NCBI GenBank assembly: GCA_910585065.1
Contig: CAJUCG010000014.1
Span: 1 to 29,594, forward strand
Direction of reading: 5' to 3'
Length of the DNA: 29,594 nt
Origin: an uncultured Lachnospiraceae bacterium
GTDB taxonomy: Bacteria; Bacillota; Clostridia; Lachnospirales; Lachnospiraceae
Numbering within the stretch: the stretch's first letter is position 1; every line of letters starts with the position of its first letter. Below are positions 16,369-23,528 of the stretch, piece by piece. The position numbers and the translations under genes are program-made. The notes under the pieces are model-generated. The model saw only the letters and a program-made list of their open reading frames with translations. It ran no database searches and was not told the DNA's origin.

Positions 16369-17763
16369 ATGGCAGCCAAAGTGAAAAATGTATTTTTCTG
16401 CAATGAGTGCGGATATGAGTCGTCAAAATGGTTGGGGCAGTGTCCGAGCTGCAAGACCTGGAATTCTTTTGTGGAGGAGCCAGTGCAAAGAAAAAATGCG
16501 GGGGGCGCATCGTTTGCAGGAAAGGGAGTTTCCGGGGAAAGACGGATGACTCCCCAGAAGCTCTCCGAGGTGGCGCAGACTTTTCAGGAACGACTCTGCA
16601 CGGGAATTGGGGAGCTTGATCGCGTGCTTGGCGGCGGAATTGTGCCGGGGTCACTTGTCCTAGTGGGAGGGGATCCTGGCATTGGCAAATCCACACTCCT
16701 GTTGCAGACCTGCAGCATTTTGGCAGAGCAGGAGCATAAAGTACTCTACATCTCCGGTGAGGAGTCGCCGCAGCAGATAAAAATGCGTGCCGATCGCCTA
16801 AAGGAGCCGTCCGGAAAGCTTCTGCTGCTTGCGGAGACCAATCTTGATGCGGTCGAGGCAGCAATTCTTTCTGAAAAACCGGAAGTTGTTGTGATCGATT
16901 CCATCCAGACAATGTTTAGGGAGGATATTCAGGCTTCACCCGGATCAGTCAGTCAGGTGCGCGAGACGACGGGGAGTTTGATGCGCTTAGCTAAAGGGGA
17001 GGGTGTGTCGATCTTTATTGTAGGGCATGTGACAAAAGAAGGTGTGGTGGCAGGACCTCGTGTGCTGGAGCATATGGTGGATACTGTTCTGTATTTTGAG
17101 GGGGAGAATGCAGTGTCCTACCGCATTTTGCGGGCGGTAAAGAATCGTTTTGGCTCGACAAATGAGATTGGTGTATTTGAGATGCGATCAAATGGGCTTG
17201 CACAGATTTTAAACCCTTCTGAATACCTGCTTGAGGGAAGACCGGAAAATGAGCCGGGTTCGGTTGTGGCGGCAACAATCGAGGGCAGCCGGACGATGCT
17301 TGTGGAGGTGCAGGCACTTGTGTGTCAGACCAATTTCAATATGCCAAGACGCACAGCGGCAGGCATGGATTACAACCGCGTCAATCTGCTTTTGGCAGTA
17401 TTAGAAAAACGGCTTGGGATTCCGCTTGCCTACTGCGATGCCTATATCAATGTGGCAGGGGGAATGCGCATCAATGAACCGGCACTTGACCTAGCAGTGG
17501 TATTTGCCATACTTTCAAGCTACAAGAACAAGGAGGTACCGGAGCGCGCAATTGTTTTTGGCGAGGTAGGTCTGACAGGGGAAGTCCGAGCGGTTTCCAT
17601 GGCGTTACAGCGCGTTGCGGAGGCGCAGAAATTAGGCTATGCGCAGTGTATCCTGCCGTATGCCAATTTGGAGAGTATCAGGAAAAATTGCAAAGAATCC
17701 GGGGGAATTGCTCTGATCGGCGTGAAAAATGTCAGGGATTTGTTCGGAGTGTTGGAAAGGTAA
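16369..17763 (+). CDS. radA: DNA repair protein RadA (Sms)
   Basis: A 464-residue protein of normal length. The C4 zinc finger at the N-terminus has C11, C14, C25 and C28. A RecA-like ATPase core follows with Walker A GGDPGIGKST (K107), Walker B VVVIDSIQTM, and the diagnostic KNRFGSTNEIG motif in the middle. The C-terminal third is the Lon-protease-like (P-domain) fold with YINVAGGMRINEPALDL and GEVGLTGEVRAV. RadA is a DnaB-like helicase that drives branch migration in recombination and helps process stalled forks. The clp operon-radA neighbourhood is conserved in Firmicutes; disA, often next, is absent here. Confidence 0.97.
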   Translation: MAAKVKNVFFCNECGYESSKWLGQCPSCKTWNSFVEEPVQRKNAGGASFAGKGVSGERRMTPQKLSEVAQTFQERLCTGIGELDRVLGGGIVPGSLVLVGGDPGIGKSTLLLQTCSILAEQEHKVLYISGEESPQQIKMRADRLKEPSGKLLLLAETNLDAVEAAILSEKPEVVVIDSIQTMFREDIQASPGSVSQVRETTGSLMRLAKGEGVSIFIVGHVTKEGVVAGPRVLEHMVDTVLYFEGENAVSYRILRAVKNRFGSTNEIGVFEMRSNGLAQILNPSEYLLEGRPENEPGSVVAATIEGSRTMLVEVQALVCQTNFNMPRRTAAGMDYNRVNLLLAVLEKRLGIPLAYCDAYINVAGGMRINEPALDLAVVFAILSSYKNKEVPERAIVFGEVGLTGEVRAVSMALQRVAEAQKLGYAQCILPYANLESIRKNCKESGGIALIGVKNVRDLFGVLER

Positions 17764-17771
17764 AATAGTCA

Positions 17772-18194
17772 ATGAAAAATGTCGAAAACGAATGGCGTAA
17801 AGGGGTGGAACGCTTGTCGCAGGCGCAGCTTCAGGCGGGGCAGAGCGCGTTTAATGCACTGAATGAACATGATAAACTGCTCACAGAGATTCGTTCGCTT
17901 GCGATGAGTGTGCAGGAAGTTTTTTCTTCCATGGATATAACGAATATGGAGATTGCGGATGCACTCGGAAAAGTGGATCACGAGGCGGGGGAGGAAGAGA
18001 ACGAGCGTCTTTTGCAGGCGAGCGAACAGAATATGAGATCTGCGGAACAGTTTGCACAGCAGTTACAAAGCGTGATGACAACAGCGGAAGTTGGCAGCGA
18101 TATGATACACCGGATGGAGGAGGACATTGCGCTTGCGCAGGAGGTGCTTGAGGAGCTTAGAGAGACCGTTGGCGGCAGCGAACCGAAAGAGTAG
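17772..18194 (+). CDS. Hypothetical helical protein
   Basis: A 140-residue, Glu/Gln-rich protein predicted to be almost wholly helical, with long heptad-like stretches (for example 80-135). There is no signal peptide, membrane segment or Cys. It starts 9 bases after the radA stop, with GGAAAGG as a somewhat distant ribosome binding site, so it is likely co-transcribed with radA. The amphipathic pattern is reminiscent of signalling helices in chemoreceptors or of coiled-coil scaffolds, but no family is recognised. Reading frame and position support a real gene; function unknown. Confidence 0.7.
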   Translation: MKNVENEWRKGVERLSQAQLQAGQSAFNALNEHDKLLTEIRSLAMSVQEVFSSMDITNMEIADALGKVDHEAGEEENERLLQASEQNMRSAEQFAQQLQSVMTTAEVGSDMIHRMEEDIALAQEVLEELRETVGGSEPKE

Positions 18195-18260
18195 GTTTGC
18201 GGGAAATTACAGGTTTTAGCAGGAAGATTTTGCTTTTCTGCGATATGTACGGAGGTAGGG

Positions 18261-18773
18261 ATGATAAGAGGAATAAAATGTGCAGGAAGGAAGATGGTCT
18301 ATGTTCTTGTGGCAGTGCTTTTCTTAGCTTCGTGCGGCAAAAAAGAGCAGCCAAAAGACGGGCTGGTGCCGATGGAAACCGCAAAGGGGTATGAGCATAC
18401 GGCGAAATTAGAAACAGAGCCAGTAGTGGATGAACCGCCGACTCCTACGCCGGAAGATACAAATACGCCGCCGAGCACGGGCGATTTAACGCCAATTCCT
18501 ACACCGGGGGAACCTGAGGTGGAGGATATCGTCTATGTTGCTGTTTCCGTACTTAATTTGCGCACTGCGCCGTCCTTAGAATCCGAAGTTGTTGTGCAGG
18601 CAAAATATGGTGATTCTTTTGTGCGGCTTGAGAAGGGGACGGAAGGATGGGATAAACTTCTCTATAATGATCAGGAAGTTTATGCATTTGCGGAATTTCT
18701 CTCGGACAAAAAGATCACCGGAGCGAATGACTCGCTGTCCGGCGCAGTAGTGGCGGATGCAAAAAAAAAATGA
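18261..18773 (+). CDS. SH3b-domain lipoprotein (possible N-terminal part of a slippage-fused M14 peptidase)
   Basis: A 170-residue exported lipoprotein. GGAGG lies 5 bases before the ATG. A lipobox L22-A23-S24-C25 follows a hydrophobic segment, so it should be lipidated at C25. Residues about 55-90 are a Pro-Thr-rich linker, and about 93-150 form one SH3b domain with VLNLRTAPSLESEVV. The C-terminus is unusual: the last three Lys codons lie in a run of ten A (18761-18770), and the TGA stop overlaps the ATG of the M14 peptidase gene (ATGA). One extra A in the transcript, or a -1 ribosomal shift, would continue directly into that peptidase and give a protein of 488 residues. On its own it would be a small wall-binding lipoprotein. 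Confidence 0.85.
   Translation: MIRGIKCAGRKMVYVLVAVLFLASCGKKEQPKDGLVPMETAKGYEHTAKLETEPVVDEPPTPTPEDTNTPPSTGDLTPIPTPGEPEVEDIVYVAVSVLNLRTAPSLESEVVVQAKYGDSFVRLEKGTEGWDKLLYNDQEVYAFAEFLSDKKITGANDSLSGAVVADAKKK
18761..18770 (+). other. A10 homopolymer at the lipoprotein/M14 junction, candidate slippage or frameshift site
   Basis: Ten consecutive A precede TGACC. The upstream gene is in frame 0 and the downstream gene in frame -1 relative to it. Runs of nine or more A are known sites of transcriptional slippage and of indels in sequencing or replication. The downstream start has no clear Shine-Dalgarno sequence of its own. Confidence 0.8.
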
Positions 18774-19726
18774 CCATCGTTGATACGAGTAAACAAATCT
18801 ACTCCTACGACGAGATGTGCAGTGATTTGGAGGAACTCAAAAGCCGTTATCCAGAGGCATTTGATTACCAGTCCATCGGCGTGAGTACCGATGGGCGTGA
18901 TATTTATGAAGTGGTTTTTGGCAGTCCGACTGCTACAAAAACTATTATTATTCAGGCGGGCATTCACGCGAGGGAATATATGACTTCGCAACTTGTGATG
19001 GCACAGTTGGAATTCTATCTCTGTCTGCCGAAGGATACACTGTATGGTGGGATTACGTTAGGGGAACTTTTTGATACGGTATCCATACATCTGATGCCGA
19101 TGATGAATCCGGATGGGATTGCAATTAGCCAGTACGGGCTAAATGGTATTTCAAATGCCGATATGCGCGCTAAGATTAGAGAGTGGTATGACCGTGACTA
19201 CAACAATGGACGGACGAATGCCTCATTTGAAGACTATTTAAAATATTGGAAAGCAAATGCGAGCGGCGTGGACTTAAACCGAAATTTTGACTATGGTTTT
19301 GCAGAATATTCTGGTGCAGCTTTTCCCGGCGCAATGAAATATAAGGGGAGTGTTCCTGGTTCGGAGCCGGAGACGGCGGCACTGATAAGGCGCACCAGGG
19401 AATTAAATCCCGCACTTGCTGTCAGCTACCATGCTTCCGGCAGCGTGATCTATTGGGATTATGGACAGACCGGAGAACTTCGCAGAGTGTGCAACAACTT
19501 AGCAGAGACTATTCACGCAGTCAACCGCAATGAGATTCGCTATGCGGCAACGGATAAACAGGATGCGGCGGGCTATGGGGATTGGCTGGTGATGGCAGAG
19601 GGGATTCCTTCGGCCACGATAGAGATCGGTGTTGGGACGGCACCGCTTGCAGCGGCTGAGTTTTCGACGATATGGGAAAGAAATGCGGCGATGTGGGCGG
19701 CTCTGGCAAGTTTTGCAATAGAGTAG
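18770..19726 (+). CDS. M14-family zinc carboxypeptidase domain protein
   Basis: A 318-residue metallopeptidase domain. Zinc ligands are visible: H66-x-x-E69 in GIHAREYM and H221 in VSYHASG. The substrate Arg motif DLNRNF and the catalytic Glu E285 (ATIEIGVG) are present, so the active site is complete. M14 enzymes of bacteria trim peptides and often act on peptidoglycan stem peptides. No signal peptide is encoded in this frame, and the ATG (18770) overlaps the stop of the SH3b lipoprotein, with only a weak GGCGG upstream. That favours translational coupling or a fusion through the A10 run. As a fusion it would be a lipid-anchored SH3b-M14 wall peptidase; unfused, it would stay in the cytoplasm. 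Confidence 0.9.
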   Translation: MTIVDTSKQIYSYDEMCSDLEELKSRYPEAFDYQSIGVSTDGRDIYEVVFGSPTATKTIIIQAGIHAREYMTSQLVMAQLEFYLCLPKDTLYGGITLGELFDTVSIHLMPMMNPDGIAISQYGLNGISNADMRAKIREWYDRDYNNGRTNASFEDYLKYWKANASGVDLNRNFDYGFAEYSGAAFPGAMKYKGSVPGSEPETAALIRRTRELNPALAVSYHASGSVIYWDYGQTGELRRVCNNLAETIHAVNRNEIRYAATDKQDAAGYGDWLVMAEGIPSATIEIGVGTAPLAAAEFSTIWERNAAMWAALASFAIE

Positions 19727-19777
19727 TTCACACGCCTTTAATAAAAATGGAAGATCAGGAAAGGATGGTAACAGATT

Positions 19778-20347
19778 ATGAATCAGAATATGGCTTTACT
19801 TTCGCAGACAGAAATTGATACCCTGCTTGATTTTTTGCAGAAAAGTAAGGTTGGCGAGGAGGTTATGGATCAGACCAGCATTGACCGGCTGATCAACCTT
19901 TTACAGACCGACAAGAAGCCCCAGCTTAAATTTAACGCAAGTATCCCTGAGATGCGCAGCCATGATGAACAGCCGATTTTATTGCTTGACGGAATAAGTA
20001 ATATTGAGGAACAAAAACGATGTGTCCTTGAGTGTAGGGTGGATGCGGATACAAAATATCTGCACATTGTCTGCCGGGATGACGCAAAGGATGCGGAGTA
20101 CGAGATTACACCGACCTGTGTAAGCGAACTGCACTTTCTCCGGACGGACACAAGCTGTTGGGGATATGCGATCCCTCCGGTGACATTTGATCATATTGCC
20201 GCACTGATGACGGTAAAGTATACAAAATCTGTTTTTGATGCGGTTTGCCGAATCTTTGCAGAACATATGTTTGGTAATGCACAGATTATAATTCCTGAAA
20301 TTTATATGCCGACGACCTACGATCTAATTCATAATCTCAAAGATTAG
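19778..20347 (+). CDS. Unknown protein with FliM/FliY-like N-terminal peptide
   Basis: A 189-residue soluble protein. The ATG at 19778 follows AAAGGATGG. Residues 8-19 (LSQTEIDTLLDF) closely resemble the LSQxEIDALL peptide at the N-terminus of flagellar switch proteins FliM and FliY, which binds CheY-phosphate. The remainder does not look like the CheC-like or SpoA domains of those proteins; it has an alpha/beta middle and a helical end (residues about 140-189). There is no signal peptide. It lies 51 bases after the M14 gene. A link to chemotaxis is only suggested by the peptide; the similarity is short and may be chance. Confidence 0.7.
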   Translation: MNQNMALLSQTEIDTLLDFLQKSKVGEEVMDQTSIDRLINLLQTDKKPQLKFNASIPEMRSHDEQPILLLDGISNIEEQKRCVLECRVDADTKYLHIVCRDDAKDAEYEITPTCVSELHFLRTDTSCWGYAIPPVTFDHIAALMTVKYTKSVFDAVCRIFAEHMFGNAQIIIPEIYMPTTYDLIHNLKD

Positions 20348-20575
20348 AGTATTTTCCTAAGTATTTTCCAAGGAAATGAATGGGATGATCCGAAAAATAA
20401 CGAAAAAATCTCTAAAATTTTGCTAAACTAAGCGAAAACGCAAAATATTTTGTCACCGACCGCAAGAAAAGCTTAGGCAAACTTACTAAAACATCTTTTT
20501 AAAGCTGGAATAGATCCCGCAAATTTCACAAATTTTGCTAATTTTCTTCTGCTTTGGGGCATAGAAAACTCACTG

Positions 20576-20604
20576 TTGACGTAGAATGGAAAACATGATA
20601 TAAA
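20576..20604 (+). promoter_or_regulatory. Promoter of the HPr-like gene
   Basis: TTGACG at 20576-20581 and TATAAA at 20599-20604 with a 17-base spacer; TG at 20596-20597 extends the -10. The rest of the 20348-20575 gap is AT-rich, and I see no gene or clear terminator in it. Confidence 0.8.
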
Positions 20605-20636
20605 TATCATACTTCCAGAAAGTTGAGGTGAGAATT

Positions 20637-20858
20637 ATGGAAAAGAATCTGGTAAAATTTAATCGTGTGGATGATGTGAAAGAGTTTGTTGCTGCTGCGG
20701 CAAAGTGTGATTTTGACATCGACGTGACTTATAATAAAGTGATTGTGGATGCGAAATCGTTCCTGGGTGTATTAAGCCTTGCATCGCTTCCAGTATTAGT
20801 AGCAATGCACGGGGAGAATGCACAGCTCCATCAGTTATGCCAGAAATTCGCCTGCTAG
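20637..20858 (+). CDS. HPr-like protein lacking the phosphorylatable histidine
   Basis: A 73-residue protein. ATG 20637 is preferred to GTG 20628 because GAGGTGA then lies 5 bases upstream. The C-terminal two thirds match the PTS HPr fold: FDIDVTYN, then K40-S41-F-L-G-V-L-S-L as in the HPr KS[IF]xGVxSL segment with the regulatory Ser46 equivalent. The N-terminal GIHARPA loop with active His15 is absent; the corresponding region reads RVDDVKEF. It therefore cannot relay phosphate in the PTS but could, like Crh, be a Ser-phosphorylated regulator, or simply a fold relative. It is monocistronic, with its own promoter and a terminator after it. Confidence 0.82.
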   Translation: MEKNLVKFNRVDDVKEFVAAAAKCDFDIDVTYNKVIVDAKSFLGVLSLASLPVLVAMHGENAQLHQLCQKFAC

Positions 20859-20917
20859 GATGCGGATGATTTGTGGAAAAATGTTTTTACAAAGTGCAAA
20901 ATAGCAGGTAAAAGGCA

Positions 20918-20972
20918 GGGAAGCCGCCGGTGAGAAATAAAATCTTCACGGATGGCTTCCCCTCGCTTTTTA
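20918..20972 (+). terminator. Terminator of the HPr-like gene
   Basis: GGGAAGCC (20918-20925) pairs with GGCTTCCC (20954-20961), with partial further pairing inside (CCGGTGA with TTCACGG). A T run starts 5 bases after the stem; the offset makes it a slightly imperfect intrinsic terminator. Confidence 0.65.
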
Positions 20973-20992
20973 AAGAAAATCGAAAAATTTTC

Positions 20993-21021
20993 TTGACAAG
21001 TTTCATTAAGTATTGTATACT
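20993..21021 (+). promoter_or_regulatory. Promoter of tRNA-Trp
   Basis: TTGACA at 20993-20998 and TATACT at 21016-21021 with a 17-base spacer; about 22 bases separate the -10 from the tRNA 5' end. Confidence 0.88.
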
Positions 21022-21043
21022 GATAAAGCATTCAGCGATGCAT

Positions 21044-21114
21044 AGGGGTATCTTCCAAGGGTAGGATGCCGGTCTCCAAAACCGTTAATGAGGGTTCGAA
21101 TCCTTCTACCCCTG
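21044..21114 (+). tRNA. trnW: tRNA-Trp (anticodon CCA)
   Basis: The acceptor stem AGGGGTA / TACCCCT pairs perfectly, followed by discriminator G at 21114. The anticodon loop CTCCAAA places CCA at 21076-21078. The T arm is GAGGG-TTCGAAT-CCTTC (one G-U pair). The D arm is TTCC-AAGGGTA-GGAT, with only three clear pairs, and the base of the anticodon stem has a C-U mismatch. CCA is not encoded at the 3' end, so it must be added after transcription. It is a single-gene unit with its own promoter and terminator. Confidence 0.95.
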
Positions 21115-21120
21115 TATAGT

Positions 21121-21156
21121 AAAATTCCGCTGTCCAAAGGACAGCGGAATTTTTTT
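21121..21156 (+). terminator. Terminator between tRNA-Trp and typA (probably bidirectional)
   Basis: A perfect stem of at least 14 bp (AAATTCCGCTGTCC / GGACAGCGGAATTT) with an AAA loop, followed by a run of T on the + strand. On the minus strand the stem ends in TTTT, so it can also stop typA transcription, whose stop codon is about 20 bases away. Confidence 0.93.
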
Positions 21157-21177
21157 CTGTACTCGATTTGACTATAA

Positions 21178-23004
21178 TTATTTGCGCTGTGAGCGTTTTC
21201 GCAGCAGGGGATCAAGAATCTTTTTGCGGATGCGCAGGGATTTTGGTGTAACTTCCAAAAGTTCATCCGTATCAATAAATTCCAATGCCTGTTCCAAGCT
21301 TAGAACCTTTGGAGGAACGAGGCGAAGAGCTTCGTCCGCATTGGAGGAGCGTGTGTTGGTGAGCTGCTTTTTCTTGCAGACATTCACTTCCACATCTTCC
21401 GTCTTGCCATTCTGCCCGATCACCATACCCGCATAGACTTTTTCGCCCGGACCGATAAAGAGTGTGCCGCGCTCCTGCGCATTAAAAAGTCCGTAAGTGA
21501 TGGCCTCGCCTGATTCAAACGCAATTAGACTGCCGGTCTTGCGGTACTGAATATCCCCCTTGTACAGGCTGTAGCCCTCGAATGCAGTATTTAAGATCCC
21601 ATTGCCCTTTGTGTCTGTTAAGAACTCACCGCGATAGCCAATCAGTCCCCTGGCCGGAATCAAAAACTCCAGGCGCGTATAGCCGCCGTTTGCGGTGGAC
21701 ATACCCAAAAGTTCGCCTTTGCGTTCCGAGAGTTTCTGAATTACTGTGCCGGAAAACTCTTCTGGAACATCGACAAACGCGCGCTCCATCGGCTCTGTCT
21801 TCCTGCCATCCTCATCTGTCCGGTAAAGCACTTCCGCCTTGCTGACGGCAAATTCATATCCCTCGCGCCGCATACTTTCAATCAGAACGGACAGATGCAG
21901 TTCGCCGCGTCCTGACACCTTAAATGCTTCTGTTGTGTCGGTCTCCTCCACGCGCAGCGAAACATCCGTGTTCAACTCGCGGAAAAGTCGGTCGCGCAGA
22001 TGACGGGAAGTCACAAATTTTCCCTCCTGCCCAGCAAGCGGGCTGTCGTTGACAATAAAATTCATTGCGATCGTCGGCTCGGAAATTTTTTGGAACGGGA
22101 TAGGAACCGGGTGTTCAACAGAGCAGATAGTATCTCCAATATGAATATCCGGGATGCCGGAAATTGCGACGATAGAACCAATCCCCGCCTCGGTCACCTC
22201 CACCTTTTTTAAGCCTTCAAACTCATAGAGCTTGCTGATTTTCACCCGTTTGCTCTTCCCTGGATCGTGATGATTTACAATGACAACATCTTGATTTACT
22301 TTAACCTTGCCATTATCCACCTTCCCGATTCCGATACGCCCAACATATTCATTGTAGTCGATCGTGCTGATTAAGACCTGTGTGCCTTCCTCCGGATCAC
22401 CCTCCGGCGCGGGAATATAGTCGAGAATGGTTTCAAACAAAGGTTTCATATTTTCTGGTCTGTCCTCAAGTTCCAGGATGGCAACACCAGTTTTTGCCGA
22501 GGCAAAGACAAATGGGCAGTCGAGCTGTGTATCACTCGCGTCAAGCTCAATAAAAAGCTCTAAAACTTCATCGATCACTTCCTTTGGTCTCGCTTCCGGA
22601 CGGTCGATCTTATTGATGCAGACAATAACAGGAAGGTTTAGTTCAAGTGCTTTTTTCAATACGAATTTCGTCTGTGGCATTGCACCCTCGAAAGCGTCCA
22701 CCACAAGAATAACACCGTTGACCATCTTTAGAACGCGCTCCACTTCGCCGCCAAAATCAGCATGTCCAGGAGTATCGATAATGTTAATTTTGACACCATT
22801 ATAATTGATGGCAGTATTTTTTGCAAGGATGGTGATGCCGCGCTCCTTCTCAATATCGCCCGAATCCATAACGCGCTCTTCCACAACCTGATTTGTCCGG
22901 AATACACCGCTCTGTTTTAGAAGTTCATCAACTAAAGTAGTCTTGCCATGATCGACATGAGCAATAATTGCAATATTACGGATATCTTCGCGTTTCATTT
23001 TCAT
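21178..23004 (-). CDS. typA: Translational GTPase TypA/BipA
   Basis: A 608-residue ribosome-binding GTPase related to EF-G. The start ATG (complement 23002-23004) follows GAGGGA with a 4-base gap; an open upstream extension lacks a ribosome binding site. G motifs: AHVDHGKTT (K21) as P-loop, DTPGHADF as G3 and NKIDRPEARP as G4. Domains II, III and V and the TypA-specific C-terminal domain (GYRGEFLTDTKGNGILN in its core) follow, ending in a Lys/Arg-rich tail. TypA is known for roles in 50S subunit assembly at low temperature and in stress responses. It is the only minus-strand gene and converges on tRNA-Trp. Confidence 0.98.
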   Translation of the reverse strand: MKMKREDIRNIAIIAHVDHGKTTLVDELLKQSGVFRTNQVVEERVMDSGDIEKERGITILAKNTAINYNGVKINIIDTPGHADFGGEVERVLKMVNGVILVVDAFEGAMPQTKFVLKKALELNLPVIVCINKIDRPEARPKEVIDEVLELFIELDASDTQLDCPFVFASAKTGVAILELEDRPENMKPLFETILDYIPAPEGDPEEGTQVLISTIDYNEYVGRIGIGKVDNGKVKVNQDVVIVNHHDPGKSKRVKISKLYEFEGLKKVEVTEAGIGSIVAISGIPDIHIGDTICSVEHPVPIPFQKISEPTIAMNFIVNDSPLAGQEGKFVTSRHLRDRLFRELNTDVSLRVEETDTTEAFKVSGRGELHLSVLIESMRREGYEFAVSKAEVLYRTDEDGRKTEPMERAFVDVPEEFSGTVIQKLSERKGELLGMSTANGGYTRLEFLIPARGLIGYRGEFLTDTKGNGILNTAFEGYSLYKGDIQYRKTGSLIAFESGEAITYGLFNAQERGTLFIGPGEKVYAGMVIGQNGKTEDVEVNVCKKKQLTNTRSSNADEALRLVPPKVLSLEQALEFIDTDELLEVTPKSLRIRKKILDPLLRKRSQRK

Positions 23005-23040
23005 ACGTTCCCTCGATTCTTTTATTAATATACTCACTAC

Positions 23041-23068
23041 ATCTTACCATATTATAACGAATTTACAA
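23041..23068 (-). promoter_or_regulatory. Probable promoter of typA
   Basis: On the minus strand, TTGTAA (complement 23063-23068) and TAAGAT (complement 23041-23046) are 16 bases apart, with TG one base before the -10. A TATAAT (complement 23051-23056) overlaps but lacks a good -35. Confidence 0.5.
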
Positions 23069-23199
23069 GTTTTTTTCGGGCAGGAAAGAAAGTTTGTGTA
23101 GTTTTTCTGAAATTGGGCGGGAAAGGGGCAGGAAAATAGACAAAATGATATTGCAAAAAAGGGGGAAGAAAAGAGAGAAAAGAGAAGAGATATATTTAG

Positions 23200-23236
23200 A
23201 GGATACAAAATAATAAGAATCGAGAAAATGTATCCT
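23200..23236. repeat. Inverted repeat in the typA/SSB-like divergent region
   Basis: AGGATACA at 23200-23207 and TGTATCCT at 23229-23236 are perfect complements separated by 21 bases. They lie about 60 bases upstream of promoter P1 of the SSB-like gene, in a strongly purine-rich + strand (about 23080-23300). This could be an operator pair or a hairpin. No other gene is seen in 23069-23294. Confidence 0.45.
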
Positions 23237-23294
23237 TAAAATATAACAAAACATAAAGTAATGATTAAAAGGTGCTAAAAATAAAGAAAAAAGA

Positions 23295-23324
23295 TTGCCT
23301 TTTTCCCTGAGTATGGTGTATAAT
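23295..23324 (+). promoter_or_regulatory. Upstream promoter P1 of the SSB-like gene
   Basis: TTGCCT at 23295-23300 and a perfect TATAAT at 23319-23324 with an 18-base spacer. Leader to the start codon is about 185 bases. Confidence 0.65.
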
Positions 23325-23396
23325 GGGAGATGAGGAACTATCAACTACATTGATTCGTGATGAATCGAGGCGAAAAAAGAGGGACAGTGTATTATT

Positions 23397-23528
23397 ATGA
23401 GAAAAAATTTTGATGAAAAAGACTTGCAATTCCAGTTATTTCCACATATAATAATACCTGTGAGAATACTTTGTTTACGAGGAAATTCTAACGAACCAAA
23501 GGAAAGAGAGGTTAAATATGACAGATAA
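23397..23528 (+). CDS. Possible 43-residue leader ORF overlapping the SSB-like gene start
   Basis: An ATG at 23397 opens a 43-residue frame that begins MRKNFDEKDLQFQ and ends at TAA 23526-23528, overlapping the next gene's ATG by 11 bases. AGAGGGA lies upstream but 12 bases away, which is far. Its middle contains promoter P2. It could be a translated leader peptide coupled to the SSB-like gene, or chance; no homologue is known to me. Confidence 0.25.
   Translation: MRKNFDEKDLQFQLFPHIIIPVRILCLRGNSNEPKEREVKYDR
23424..23452 (+). promoter_or_regulatory. Downstream promoter P2 of the SSB-like gene
   Basis: TTGCAA at 23424-23429 and a perfect TATAAT at 23447-23452, with an ideal 17-base spacer. 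The leader is about 60 bases. Confidence 0.7.

Noticed and set aside
23063..23344. Minus-strand open frame of 93 codons upstream of the SSB-like gene
   Set aside because: It arises from the purine/pyrimidine strand bias, has Phe/Leu/Ser-rich random composition, and overlaps the typA and SSB-like promoters.
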